64,000 nt of DNA from an uncultured Clostridia bacterium (lineage in GTDB: Bacteria; Bacillota; Clostridia; TANB77; CAG-508): assembly GCA_947627185.1 (NCBI GenBank), contig CANQVF010000004.1:62001-126000 (forward strand), read 5' to 3'. The notes beneath the pieces are model-generated. The model worked only from the letters and a program-made list of their open reading frames with translations, was not told the origin of the DNA and did no database searches. This document shows, piece after piece, positions 26,901 to 33,467 of this stretch; the stretch's first letter is position 1, and every line of letters starts with the position of its first letter. The position numbers and the translations under genes are program-made.

Positions 26901-27743
26901 TACAAATTGGTAGAAGAAGATTATCCAGACAATGCAAGAGGAGAAATGGAAATAACAGAAAAAGCAGATGGAACAATAGAAACAACAACATATGTAAGAT
27001 ACTATTATGTAAAAAAATCAGCAGGAGTAATAGAAAAACATATAGATATAGTAACAGATGAATTACTAGAAGAAGAAACTGTATATGAAGGATATGTTGG
27101 TGATCCATATGAAACAAAAGAAAAAGAATTTGATGGATATAAATTAGTAAAAGAAAAATATCCAACAAATAGCAAAGGAGAAATGACAGAAGAAGTAATA
27201 GAAGTAAAATATTATTATGCTAAAAAAACAACAGTAAGAGTACAACATTTAGAAGAAGGAACAAATAAGAAGTTAGCAGAAGATGAAATAATAGAAGGAT
27301 ATGTTGGAGATGAATATAGTACAAATTCAAAAAATATTGAAGACTATTATTTATTAACAGATAAAATACCAAGCAATAAAAATGGAAAAATGGAAGAGGA
27401 AGAAATACTAGTAACATATTATTATCAAAAAAATAAAGTAGAAGTGCCAAATGAAACTCCTACACCAACAACACCTCAACCAGTAACAACAATACCAACA
27501 CAAACAACAACTACAACAACAACTACTATACCTCCTGCGCAAACAACAACACCAACAGAAAATAATAAAACTACAACACAACCAAAATCAGAAGACAGAG
27601 TTGAAAAAGAGCCAGACATAGCACCATACACAGGTGATAATATACCAACTACTGTAAGTATAATAATTTTAGTAGTAATTATTTTAAATATTGCACAAGA
27701 AGTTATAGTAAAAATTAAAAATAAAAAGAAAGTAATAAAATAG
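20931..27743 (+). CDS. Giant wall-anchored adhesin with CnaB and MucBP repeats
   Basis: 2270 aa in this frame. Seen in order: an aromatic, Ser/Thr/Tyr-rich beta domain region (about 1-940); two CnaB-like modules each starting with KIWEDxN (about 944 and 1055); about twelve repeats (about 1280-2165), mostly MucBP type (VxxHxxxGT... GxxGDPYET... Y-L-V... VTYYYxKK); a Thr/Pro-rich spacer (about 2173-2215); and a sorting signal IAPYTG (2230-2235) followed by a hydrophobic helix and KIKNKKK. Family knowledge: MucBP modules bind mucin or other glycans, and CnaB modules stiffen stalks. The sortase at 6413 is the likely anchoring enzyme. No signal peptide in this frame; the preceding overlapping frame supplies one. 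A GGGAG 12 bases upstream could allow coupled starts. Confidence 0.87.
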   Translation: MYDSNDTANGKETSKTEDIWEATSYSETRILTVQVNLKCNNVSKDYEAGALRIEVDNLGKLYPTSDSSSSAVQVTSISADPESDNSQSYDWSYTYDSSHQKYILKNNKRIEKDNNFEGTIQLAYNFQASYLLNGSKLEINAKLNNVLESKNKLKVEFTSTIREGSINKSAKKIDSYDGFPTDAEDYIWVKYSFSATTGNSGVRGRVYNDYFEEILPDDDCILLGEDLKKVEKTDGIYKLPFTTTYTSSNYSLTSYTYYYYIGYPKEKYGKQTIDSETKWYGKYYESYNYKGEYKEEQELLAEKNEKINLSNFEFSFSGDLYSLYKSYSSGYSTQSYNKIINKNYGENISYYMRASSIYTGRKYTARIGDDFLCITGADGNYRKLNENEYYFKSISFNSSYFYNANGIKLEKNKYDINVFVKYQNETGYVQYGDTLKNDYSSQTITFQESEKVVGWYLEICDLEESFKMLDIHGNGSYVYTTVHIQTEDNLKETGSIYNFNHFQVYINGELDNPTEEAQYGTLAKEVGLPQHDQDAYGSCILRNYTSTSYGADKVDIGVYTTFENAKQDNEYFYRDANVRFEFESYGTGTSAFNGYRLYNLFPAGMETNCTEEEIIESLTVGSSHYSEIKKQNGSNFATSEEYKEFIKEHTKVHIDNNYKNTGKTCVEIIVNYEDDPLDIYSIANLSYYAEYFKIPVKISYESYFTNGKTYSLRSYVTFLKEDELYLPYGKSTDYNDIDNDERTDDFYLGSYSASTSIVPAVSSYQEVNKSVWTENSENQWSSENATVKYNGIYKYKLRVRTGINNITNLVIYDNLETNGEWQGKFEGVDTEFTEGQGYTPKVWYSTSSSPGLLKEHPEAWLEYNDEVNKDTVKSLAFDYGENIVRSGDLTYVIINMRAPENVNTSKLCGNKCYTKWNAIDLDEQLIDEVIGIDSNVVTVGTIASKQDLKIHKIWEDNENSLGVRPEQITINLYRNKELYQTVTLNDSNKIDGKNWEYTFKDLPVCDENSKKYTYTIKEDKVNLYSTIIENTDVETDKGMDKSFTITNTLNEDEVYLDIKGKKIWEDDNDFNGRRLESIKVNLIQDDKKIAEFVTNEEKSWEYEFLNCPIWKNNTEKYNYRVEEEESKPWLNTTYEESEPNAIQIKFNSQCKTESVTYDYVEIYYKKNDVTYKLGKWGGTDLANKTVVVPSKDFYLYWHTDGSNHDYYGFSIDDISLVFKDETTTSSTANLPNYNIEELTGKQYPESEHIYADNVNKLWHYSSGDANLLKVDITNTYIKIPTKVTVHHYKEGTKESISPDQTIEGLAWDPYETHPAEDIPPFYELVEMPKNAKGEMEKDEIVVTYYYKVREYKYRIEYYYDWQLDDEKTIEREETYNNLITSYPNQNKRGYRLATTEEGNANNVPNLNRGVVGLPLRISMNEDENIIRVYYVKNQYQYKIKYFYNGVLYNANTETHTATYMDLIEKYPEKPRDGFEFDRVEYCPLRITEREDLNVINVYYVSLKTKVIVHHYEEGTKNKLSDDVFIQGKTGNPYETHPAEDIPEKYELVETPKNATGEMKDKVIEVTYYYRLKNGIVIVKHLEKGTNEELADQERIEGKIDSNYTTKPQEIENYKYVEDSGNTKGTIKLEPTEVIYYYLQKTKVIVRHIDKTTNEVMLTEEEEGLVGDPYTSSSKDFKDYILVDKPEKETVKMEKDVITLDYYYEKIPVGVIEKHIDIKTDEILYNTSYRGVEGDPYTTKEKEFDGYDLVKEKYPDNSEGYMIDGIIEVKYYYIKKASVRVEYVDKNTGEKIPEEVIDEETGKKEEKDSTEHIYGHEGDPYETKEKEFDEYDLVEVPDNATGEMGVTRREDGSLDTETVVTYYYAKKSAGVRERHIDIKTGELLEEETVYTGHEGDPYETKEKEFDGYDLVKEKYPTNSKGTMKVEEIVVEYYYIRKAEVIVEYIDKNTGEKIPEEVIDEETGEKEEKDSTEYLYGHEGDEYSTKEKAFENYKLVEEDYPDNARGEMEITEKADGTIETTTYVRYYYVKKSAGVIEKHIDIVTDELLEEETVYEGYVGDPYETKEKEFDGYKLVKEKYPTNSKGEMTEEVIEVKYYYAKKTTVRVQHLEEGTNKKLAEDEIIEGYVGDEYSTNSKNIEDYYLLTDKIPSNKNGKMEEEEILVTYYYQKNKVEVPNETPTPTTPQPVTTIPTQTTTTTTTTIPPAQTTTPTENNKTTTQPKSEDRVEKEPDIAPYTGDNIPTTVSIIILVVIILNIAQEVIVKIKNKKKVIK
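26256..27227 (+). repeat. Tandem duplication of a two-module MucBP unit
   Basis: Two long modules (about 91 aa, EYxDKNTGEKIPEEV...) alternate with short ones (about 70 aa, HIDIxTxELLEEETVY...). The units at 26256-26738 (483 bp) and 26739-27227 (489 bp) are near-identical over long stretches, a recent in-frame duplication. Confidence 0.8.
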
Positions 27744-27787
27744 TATTGTACTAAAATAGAATAATATTTTTACTTGAATAAAAATAA

Positions 27788-27866
27788 AAAAATACACCAT
27801 ATTTAATATATAAAATGATAAAATAGCTTTTATCAAAAAATATATTAGATATAGGTGTATTTTTAT
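27788..27866 (+). terminator. Long stem-loop terminator after the giant adhesin gene
   Basis: AAAAATACACC / GGTGTATTTTT outer stem with a nested GATAAAA / TTTTATC hairpin, ending in a T-run. The remaining bases to 28032 are AT-rich; I see only a small AAAGGTT / AACCTTT hairpin near 27975. Confidence 0.75.
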
Positions 27867-28032
27867 TAATTATTGAATAAATTGTTGAGTTTTTTATAAA
27901 TTTAATATAAAATACATTAGTAAATTTAAAAAATATAAAATTTTTATAATTATATTATGAAATAATTGTTATATAAAGGTTTATGGGTAACCTTTTAAAA
28001 ACCTAAATATATTAACAAGGAATGAATTTTAA

Positions 28033-28554
28033 ATGAGTGAGAAATTAGTAAATGCAATTTTAGGTGTTTTTGGAGGACTTGCTTCTATTGCATATGGAAA
28101 AGAAATATTAGTATTTATTATATCTTTAATGCCAATTTTAGAATTAAGAGGAGGTTTAATTGCAGCAGCTTTGCTTGGATTAGACCCTATACCAAGTTAT
28201 ATAATAAGTATGATTGGAAATATTCTTCCAGTACCATTTATTTTGTTATTAATAACTAAAATATTAGAATGGATGAGAAAAAGCAAAATAAATTTTTTAA
28301 ACAAAACAGCAAATTGGCTATATGAAAAGGTAGAGAAAAATAAAGGGCAAATAGAAAAATATGGATATCTAGGGGTAGTTTTATTTGTAGGAATACCACT
28401 TCCAGGAACAGGTGCATGGACTGGTTCTTTAATTGCATCTGTATTAGAACTAGATAAAAAGAAAACTTTTTTAGCAGTGCTTGCAGGAATAGTTATTGCT
28501 AGTATAATAATGATGGTACTATCTTTTGGATTGATAGCAAATGTTGTTCATTAA
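28033..28554 (+). CDS. Small multi-drug export family membrane protein (COG2426 type)
   Basis: 173 aa with four or five hydrophobic helices. Recognised by the family segments LMPILELRGGLIAAALLG near the N-terminus and GIPLPGTGAWTGSLIAS near residue 125, both hallmarks of the 'putative small multi-drug export' family; the family name is historical and transport of drugs is not established for most members. A charged cytosolic loop (about 78-105) separates two membrane halves. The ribosome site AAGGA is weak and somewhat distant. The gene stands alone between terminator-like structures. Confidence 0.85.
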   Translation: MSEKLVNAILGVFGGLASIAYGKEILVFIISLMPILELRGGLIAAALLGLDPIPSYIISMIGNILPVPFILLLITKILEWMRKSKINFLNKTANWLYEKVEKNKGQIEKYGYLGVVLFVGIPLPGTGAWTGSLIASVLELDKKKTFLAVLAGIVIASIIMMVLSFGLIANVVH

Positions 28555-28600
28555 TTAGTTTTAATATTTCAATATTGTTTTTTATAAAAATACTTTGTGA

Positions 28601-28629
28601 TTGATATTTCCTTAAAAATATGGTATTAT
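28601..28629 (+). promoter_or_regulatory. Sigma-A promoter of the DUF1836 gene
   Basis: TTGATA, 17 bases, TATTAT with an extended TGG before the -10. Confidence 0.7.
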
Positions 28630-28659
28630 ATAATATATTAAAATTAAAGAGGGATGTAA

Positions 28660-29214
28660 ATGTCAAAAAAAGAAAATGAAGAAAAAAATTTTGAAGATTA
28701 TTTTAAAATAGTAAAGCATAAATTACCATATTGGGAAGAATTACCAGAAATTGATTTATATATGGATCAAGTTGTAGCTTTAATGGAAAAATATTTATCT
28801 TTTCACAAATTAGATGATGATACAAAAATAATTACAAATTCAATGATAAATAACTATGTTAAATTGGGAATTATGCCACCACCTGTAAAGAAAAAATATT
28901 CTAGGGAGCATATTGCATATTTAATAATAATTTGCACATTAAAACAAGCTTTACCAATTTCAGATATAAAAGATTTAATAGAGCTTAGAGTTAAAAGAAC
29001 ATCAATAGCAGAAACTTTAAACTTTTTTAGCGATTTATATGATTCTGTATTTAATACAGTCATTGCAATTGGTAAAAAATTTAGTAGAAAAAATTCAACA
29101 GATGAAGATTTATTTTCAGATACAGCATTATTTATGGCAATAGGTTCAAGTGGAAGTAAATACATAGCAACTCAAATTGCTGAATTAAACAAAAAAGAAA
29201 GTAAAGAAAAATAA
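28660..29214 (+). CDS. DUF1836 domain protein
   Basis: 184 aa. Recognised by the DUF1836 core: ITNSMINNYVKLGIMPPPVKKKYSREHIAYL... followed by a leucine/isoleucine-rich helix pair. The first part (residues 48-90) resembles a MerR-like winged helix-turn-helix that recognises a promoter, so DNA binding is plausible; the cellular role of the family in Firmicutes is not defined. Soluble, no signal peptide. GAGGG lies nine bases before ATG. It is monocistronic, with its own promoter and a following terminator. Confidence 0.85.
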   Translation: MSKKENEEKNFEDYFKIVKHKLPYWEELPEIDLYMDQVVALMEKYLSFHKLDDDTKIITNSMINNYVKLGIMPPPVKKKYSREHIAYLIIICTLKQALPISDIKDLIELRVKRTSIAETLNFFSDLYDSVFNTVIAIGKKFSRKNSTDEDLFSDTALFMAIGSSGSKYIATQIAELNKKESKEK

Positions 29215-29237
29215 TTATGTTTTAGTATAAGTATAGA

Positions 29238-29283
29238 TAGCTAATAAAATAAATTTAAAAATTTATTTTATTGGCTATTTTTT
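29238..29283 (+). terminator. Intrinsic terminator after the DUF1836 gene
   Basis: A 17-bp AT-rich stem (TAGCTAATAAAATAAAT against 29261-29277 with one G-T pair), then six T. Confidence 0.88.
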
Positions 29284-29563
29284 AATATAAATTTATTATT
29301 ACTATATCTATTTTTTTATATTTATTATTATTTTTTTTAATTATTACATTATCAGCTATAGCTACTATATATATAATTTTAAACGTGACTTGGTGTCGCA
29401 ATCTTCCTTTTTATAAAAAAATAAATGAAGATTGCTCCATTCGCCCTTCGCTTCGCTTCGGTTGGTCGCTTACGCGTCACTTATAAAATTATATATATAA
29501 TAGCTATAGCTGATATTTTATTTAAAAAATTAAAAGTAAATTTTAAAATTTAGTATTAAATAA
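29284..29563. other. Gene-free region occupied by a large inverted repeat
   Basis: No coding frame with a ribosome site. The region is AT-rich except for the loop of the inverted repeat at 29351-29514, described separately. Confidence 0.7.
29351..29514. repeat. 164-bp MITE-like inverted repeat with structured GC-richer loop
   Basis: The 39-base arms (29351-29389 and 29476-29514) pair at 36 positions. The 86-base loop contains a second perfect 9-bp stem (GCAATCTTC at 29398 / GAAGATTGC at 29427) and the unit CTTCG repeated three times (CTTCGCTTCGCTTCG, 29447-29461). It could be a miniature mobile element, a REP-like hairpin or a structured RNA. No clear target-site duplication is visible. Confidence 0.7.
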
Positions 29564-29592
29564 TTGACTTAAATTATAATATAATATATAAT
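29564..29592 (+). promoter_or_regulatory. Sigma-A promoter of the acyl-CoA ligase gene
   Basis: TTGACT, 17 bases, TATAAT. Confidence 0.82.
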
Positions 29593-29624
29593 AGTATTGA
29601 AAACTAGATGAGGGAGAGAATAAA

Positions 29625-31334
29625 ATGAAGAAAAAAAGTAATGATTATCTTTTTGAATATCCTGATTTTAATAATGTTAAAGAAATTGTATATGATGCTG
29701 TGAATAAACATCCTGATAATACTGCATTCATCATAAAAAATAAAATTAATAACGAAATTAAATATACAAATATAACTTTTAAGGAATTATTAGAAGATGT
29801 GAATAATTTAGGAACTGCTTTATATAATTTAGGTTTACAAAATAAAAAGATTGCTATAATTTCTAAAAACAGATATGAATGGGCTTTAAGTTTTATAAGT
29901 ATATTGCTTGGAAATATGGTAGCAGTTCCACTTGATAAAGGTTTAACAGAAATAGAAATAGAAAATAGTATTAGAAGAACAAATCCAGATGCTATTATTT
30001 TTGATAATGCAATGGAAGAAATTATTTCTAAAGTAAGTAAAAAAGATGGAATTAATATTGAACATTTTATTTGTATGGAAGAAAATGAAAATTATAAAAC
30101 CTTAAATGAATTAAAATATGAGGGTAAAAGCTTGCGTTTAACTGGAAAAAATGAATTTGAAAATGCTGAAATTGATTCTGAAAAAGTATCTGAATTATGT
30201 TTCACTTCTGGAACAAGTAGTACATCAAAAGTAGTAATGCTTTCTCATAGAAACATAGCATTTAATATATCTGCAATGCATTTAGTAGAAGATTTTAGAG
30301 ATACAGATACTAATTTAGCTTTTTTGCCATTCCACCATACTTTTGGCTCAACAGGACTTCTATTTGTTTTGAGTTATGGTGCTGCAACAGCTTTTCCAGA
30401 TGGTTTAAGATATATTGCTCAAAACTTAAAAGAATATAAGGTATCTGTTTTTATAGGTGTTCCACTTCTAATTGAATCTATGTATAAAAAAGTACAAAAA
30501 GAAATAGATAAACAAGGAAAAACTAAAATGGTTAATTGTGCAAGAAAAGTTACAAATATAATGCCATTTTTAAAAAGAAAAATATTTAAATCAATCATAG
30601 ATGAGCTAGGCGGAAATTTAAGAATGATAATTAGTGGTGCAGCAGCTCTTGATAAAGAAGTTTGGAAAGGATTTAATGAACTAGGAATTAAAGTTATACA
30701 AGGATATGGTTTAACAGAAGCTGCACCTGTTGTTAGTGCTGAAAATCCAAAATATAATAAAAAAGGATCTATAGGTTTTCCATTAAAAGGTGTTGAAGTA
30801 AAAATACTTAATAAAAATGAACAAGGAATTGGAGAACTTGCAGTTAAAGGTCCAAATGTTATGCTTGGATATTATGATGATGAAGAAGCAAACAAAGAGG
30901 TATTTCAAGATGGATATCTTTTAACTGGAGATTTAGCCTATATTGATAAAGAAGGGTTTATTTTTATAACAGGAAGAAAGAAAAATGTTATTGTTCTTAA
31001 AAATGGAAAAAATATATATCCAGAAGAGCTTGAGCAATTAGTAAATAGAATTTCTTTAGTAAAAGAATCAATGGTATTTGGAATGCCTAAAGAAGATGAT
31101 TTAGTAGTTTCTGTAAAGGTTCAATATGATGAAGAATATGTAAAATCTACTTATCCAAATGCAAATGAAAAAGAAATTACTAAAATTATATGGGATAAAA
31201 TAAAAGAAATTAATAAAACGTTACCAACATATAAATATATAAAAAATATGATATTAACTAAAGATGAATTTATAAAAACAACTACTGCTAAAATAAAAAG
31301 AAATGAAGAAATGAAAAAAATAAGTTATGCATAA
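29625..31334 (+). CDS. AMP-forming acyl-CoA (long-chain fatty acid type) ligase
   Basis: 569 aa. The ANL superfamily activates a carboxylate with ATP to an acyl-AMP and passes it to CoA or a carrier protein. Seen: the phosphate loop FTSGTSSTSKVVMLSH (the usual TSGTTGxPKG has Ser-Ser-Thr-Ser here), GYGLTEAAPV, the hinge TGDLAYID...FITGRKK and the C-terminal catalytic lysine in TTAKIKRN. Length and motifs resemble FadD/FAA1-type ligases, so use of exogenous fatty acids is likely; a carrier-protein acceptor cannot be excluded. The ribosome site is GAGGGAGAG. The gene is flanked by its own promoter and terminator. Confidence 0.9.
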   Translation: MKKKSNDYLFEYPDFNNVKEIVYDAVNKHPDNTAFIIKNKINNEIKYTNITFKELLEDVNNLGTALYNLGLQNKKIAIISKNRYEWALSFISILLGNMVAVPLDKGLTEIEIENSIRRTNPDAIIFDNAMEEIISKVSKKDGINIEHFICMEENENYKTLNELKYEGKSLRLTGKNEFENAEIDSEKVSELCFTSGTSSTSKVVMLSHRNIAFNISAMHLVEDFRDTDTNLAFLPFHHTFGSTGLLFVLSYGAATAFPDGLRYIAQNLKEYKVSVFIGVPLLIESMYKKVQKEIDKQGKTKMVNCARKVTNIMPFLKRKIFKSIIDELGGNLRMIISGAAALDKEVWKGFNELGIKVIQGYGLTEAAPVVSAENPKYNKKGSIGFPLKGVEVKILNKNEQGIGELAVKGPNVMLGYYDDEEANKEVFQDGYLLTGDLAYIDKEGFIFITGRKKNVIVLKNGKNIYPEELEQLVNRISLVKESMVFGMPKEDDLVVSVKVQYDEEYVKSTYPNANEKEITKIIWDKIKEINKTLPTYKYIKNMILTKDEFIKTTTAKIKRNEEMKKISYA

Positions 31335-31344
31335 GAACATAATC

Positions 31345-31380
31345 AAAAAATGTAAATACAAAGGTATTTACATTTTTTTT
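31345..31380 (+). terminator. Intrinsic terminator after the acyl-CoA ligase gene
   Basis: AAATGTAAATA / TATTTACATTT stem, then eight T. Confidence 0.92.
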
Positions 31381-31410
31381 AAACAAAATCTTAATAAATA
31401 TTTAATTTTA

Positions 31411-31438
31411 TTGAAAAGTTATTGTTTTATGATAAAAT
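31411..31438 (+). promoter_or_regulatory. Promoter of the transglycosylase gene
   Basis: TTGAAA, 16 bases, TAAAAT. It makes an in-frame start at 31422 impossible and supports ATG 31458. Confidence 0.7.
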
Positions 31439-31457
31439 AATTATACGAGGAAAAAGA

Positions 31458-32153
31458 ATGAAAAAGTTTATTAAGTTTTTTTTAAAAATAATTATTATTT
31501 TAATAGTAGTTGTTGGTGGAATTATGACTTATCAAGGTTACAACATGTATAAAGAAGCCATAACAAAAACAAGTATTTCTAAAAAAATAGAGGAAATAAA
31601 GCAAGAAAAAGAACACTACACTAAATATGAAGAATTACCACAAGATTATATAAATGCTATTGTTGCAGTAGAAGATAGAAGATTCTTTGAGCATAATGGA
31701 ATAGATATGATATCTATTCTAAGAGCAATAGGAAAAGATATAAAAGAAATGAAATTAGTAGAAGGTGGAAGTACAATAACACAGCAATTAGCAAAAAATA
31801 CTTACTTTACACAAAAGAAAGAAATTACTAGAAAAATAGCAGAAATTTTTATGGCATTTGAATATGAAAAAAATTGTACTAAAGAAGAAATATTTGAACT
31901 ATATGTAAATACAATGTATTTTGGAGATGGGTATTATTCTGTATATGATGCATCACAAGGTTATTTTAATAAAGAAGTGAAAGATATGGATTTATATGAG
32001 TGCACACTTCTTGCTGGAATACCTAATGCACCATCAGTATATTCACCAACAAAAAATCCAGAGCTTGCAAAAGAAAGGCAAGAACAAGTTTTAAATAAAA
32101 TGGTTAAATATAAATATCTTAAACAAGAAAAAGCAGATGAATTAATAAAATAA
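31458..32153 (+). CDS. Monofunctional peptidoglycan glycosyltransferase (GT51)
   Basis: 231 aa. GT51 enzymes polymerise lipid II into glycan strands at the outer membrane face. Seen: an N-terminal membrane helix (about 8-27), catalytic Glu72 in AVEDRRFFEHNGID, the EGGSTITQQLAKN motif, RKIAEIFMAFEYEKN and the YFGDGYYSVYDASQGYF / LLAGIPNAPSVYSP segments. No transpeptidase domain follows, so it is monofunctional (MtgA-like), unlike class A PBPs. GAGG lies seven bases before the chosen ATG. It supplies glycan strands that the class B PBP at the window start could cross-link. Confidence 0.93.
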   Translation: MKKFIKFFLKIIIILIVVVGGIMTYQGYNMYKEAITKTSISKKIEEIKQEKEHYTKYEELPQDYINAIVAVEDRRFFEHNGIDMISILRAIGKDIKEMKLVEGGSTITQQLAKNTYFTQKKEITRKIAEIFMAFEYEKNCTKEEIFELYVNTMYFGDGYYSVYDASQGYFNKEVKDMDLYECTLLAGIPNAPSVYSPTKNPELAKERQEQVLNKMVKYKYLKQEKADELIK

Positions 32154-32155
32154 AG

Positions 32156-32200
32156 CAAACTCCAATTATTAGACAAAAGTTTAATAATTGGAGTTTATTT
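32156..32200 (+). terminator. Intrinsic terminator after the transglycosylase gene
   Basis: AAACTCCAATTATT / AATAATTGGAGTTT, a perfect 14-bp stem, followed by T-rich sequence. Confidence 0.88.
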
Positions 32201-32309
32201 TATGTATAAATGAATTGAACATTATCAAAATTAAATAAATGTAAAATTAATAAAAATTATAAAAATAAATATAATAATTAAATAAGTTTGTGTTTTGAAG
32301 GGTAATTGA

Positions 32310-33272
32310 ATGATTATTAATTTTATATTTATTTTTTTAGGAATATTTTTATTATTAAAAGGAGCAAAGCTATTAGTTGATGGTGCAACAGATATTGCTT
32401 ATAGGTTTAATATACCAGAGATTATAGTAGGACTTACAATTATATCGATTGGAACTTCTCTTCCAGAATTAATTGTAAGCTTAACATCAGGTTTGAAAAA
32501 TTATTCAGATATGGCAATAGGAAATGTTATAGGTAGTAATATATCAAATTTGTTTTTAATATTAGGAGTATGTAGTATAATAAAACCATTAAAATTTAAA
32601 GATAAAACTGTGAAAGTAGAAATACCTATAGTAATATTTTTAACAGCACTATTATATATTTTGTGTAATAATGGAAATGAAAAACAAATAACACAATTTG
32701 AAGGTTTAATTTTATTATTTTTTTGCATTTTGTTTATTTTATATAATATTTTTATGGCAAAAATAAACTTAAAAGAAAACATATGTAATAAAGATAAAAA
32801 CTTAATAGAAAATTTTTTATTAAAATCTATTTTGAGAATAATTGTGGGAATAATATTATTAAAATATGGTGGAGATTTCACAGTAAGTAGCGTTTCAAAT
32901 TTGGCATTAAAATTAGGTGTTAGTGAAAAAATAATTTCTCTTACCATTTTATCATTTAGTACAAGTTTACCAGAACTTATAACTTCTATAATAGCTGTAC
33001 TAAAAAATGAAATAGATATGGCAATAGGAAATATTATGGGTTCTAATGTATTTAATATTGTTTTAATCATTGGAGCAACTGCTATATTAACTCCAATTAA
33101 TTATTCAGTAAGTTATAATAATGATATTATTATATTTTTAATAGGAATTGTATTTTTATGGATAATACCTTTTTTAAGTGAAAAAAAGATAATGAATAGA
33201 TGGGGAGGAGCTATATATATAGCAAGTTATCTATTATACATGATAAGTTTAGTATATATAAATGTATGGTAA
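32310..33272 (+). CDS. Calcium/sodium antiporter family protein (CaCA, YrbG type)
   Basis: 320 aa with about ten membrane helices. Family: cation/Ca2+ exchangers moving Ca2+ out against Na+ or H+. Seen: two inverted alpha repeats, the first with GTSLPELIVSLTSG...AIGNVIGSN (about residues 49-76) and the second with STSLPELITSIIAV...AIGNIMGSNVFN (about 220-250), containing the paired acidic residues that bind the cation. A Lys/Asn-rich loop separates the halves. GAAGGG lies eight or nine bases before ATG. Isolated gene; the ion is inferred from the family. Confidence 0.92.
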   Translation: MIINFIFIFLGIFLLLKGAKLLVDGATDIAYRFNIPEIIVGLTIISIGTSLPELIVSLTSGLKNYSDMAIGNVIGSNISNLFLILGVCSIIKPLKFKDKTVKVEIPIVIFLTALLYILCNNGNEKQITQFEGLILLFFCILFILYNIFMAKINLKENICNKDKNLIENFLLKSILRIIVGIILLKYGGDFTVSSVSNLALKLGVSEKIISLTILSFSTSLPELITSIIAVLKNEIDMAIGNIMGSNVFNIVLIIGATAILTPINYSVSYNNDIIIFLIGIVFLWIIPFLSEKKIMNRWGGAIYIASYLLYMISLVYINVW

Positions 33273-33322
33273 AAAATAGTCAAAATGTAAAAATTCACAA
33301 AAAAATTACAAAAAACTATTTA

Positions 33323-33467
33323 TTTACGTCACATTTTGTGATAAAATATAATTGACCATTGCGGAGTACTTTTTCAAAAGCTACTTTAAGCACGGCATAA
33401 TAAAAAGAAAAATAGCAGATAATGCTTTTAAAATCTATAAATGTGATTACATGTATAGGAGGATAAT
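33323..33467 (+). promoter_or_regulatory. Promoter and about 110-base leader of an unknown gene
   Basis: TTTACG, 18 bases, TATAAT (33347-33352), then a leader with short GC-richer islands (TTGCGGAG, AAGCACGGC) unusual for this genome. No known riboswitch pattern is recognised. Confidence 0.45.

Noticed and set aside
33353..33467. Leader tested for c-di-GMP, c-di-AMP and other known riboswitch patterns
   Set aside because: The short GC-richer islands do not form any consensus that I know; kept only as an unassigned leader.
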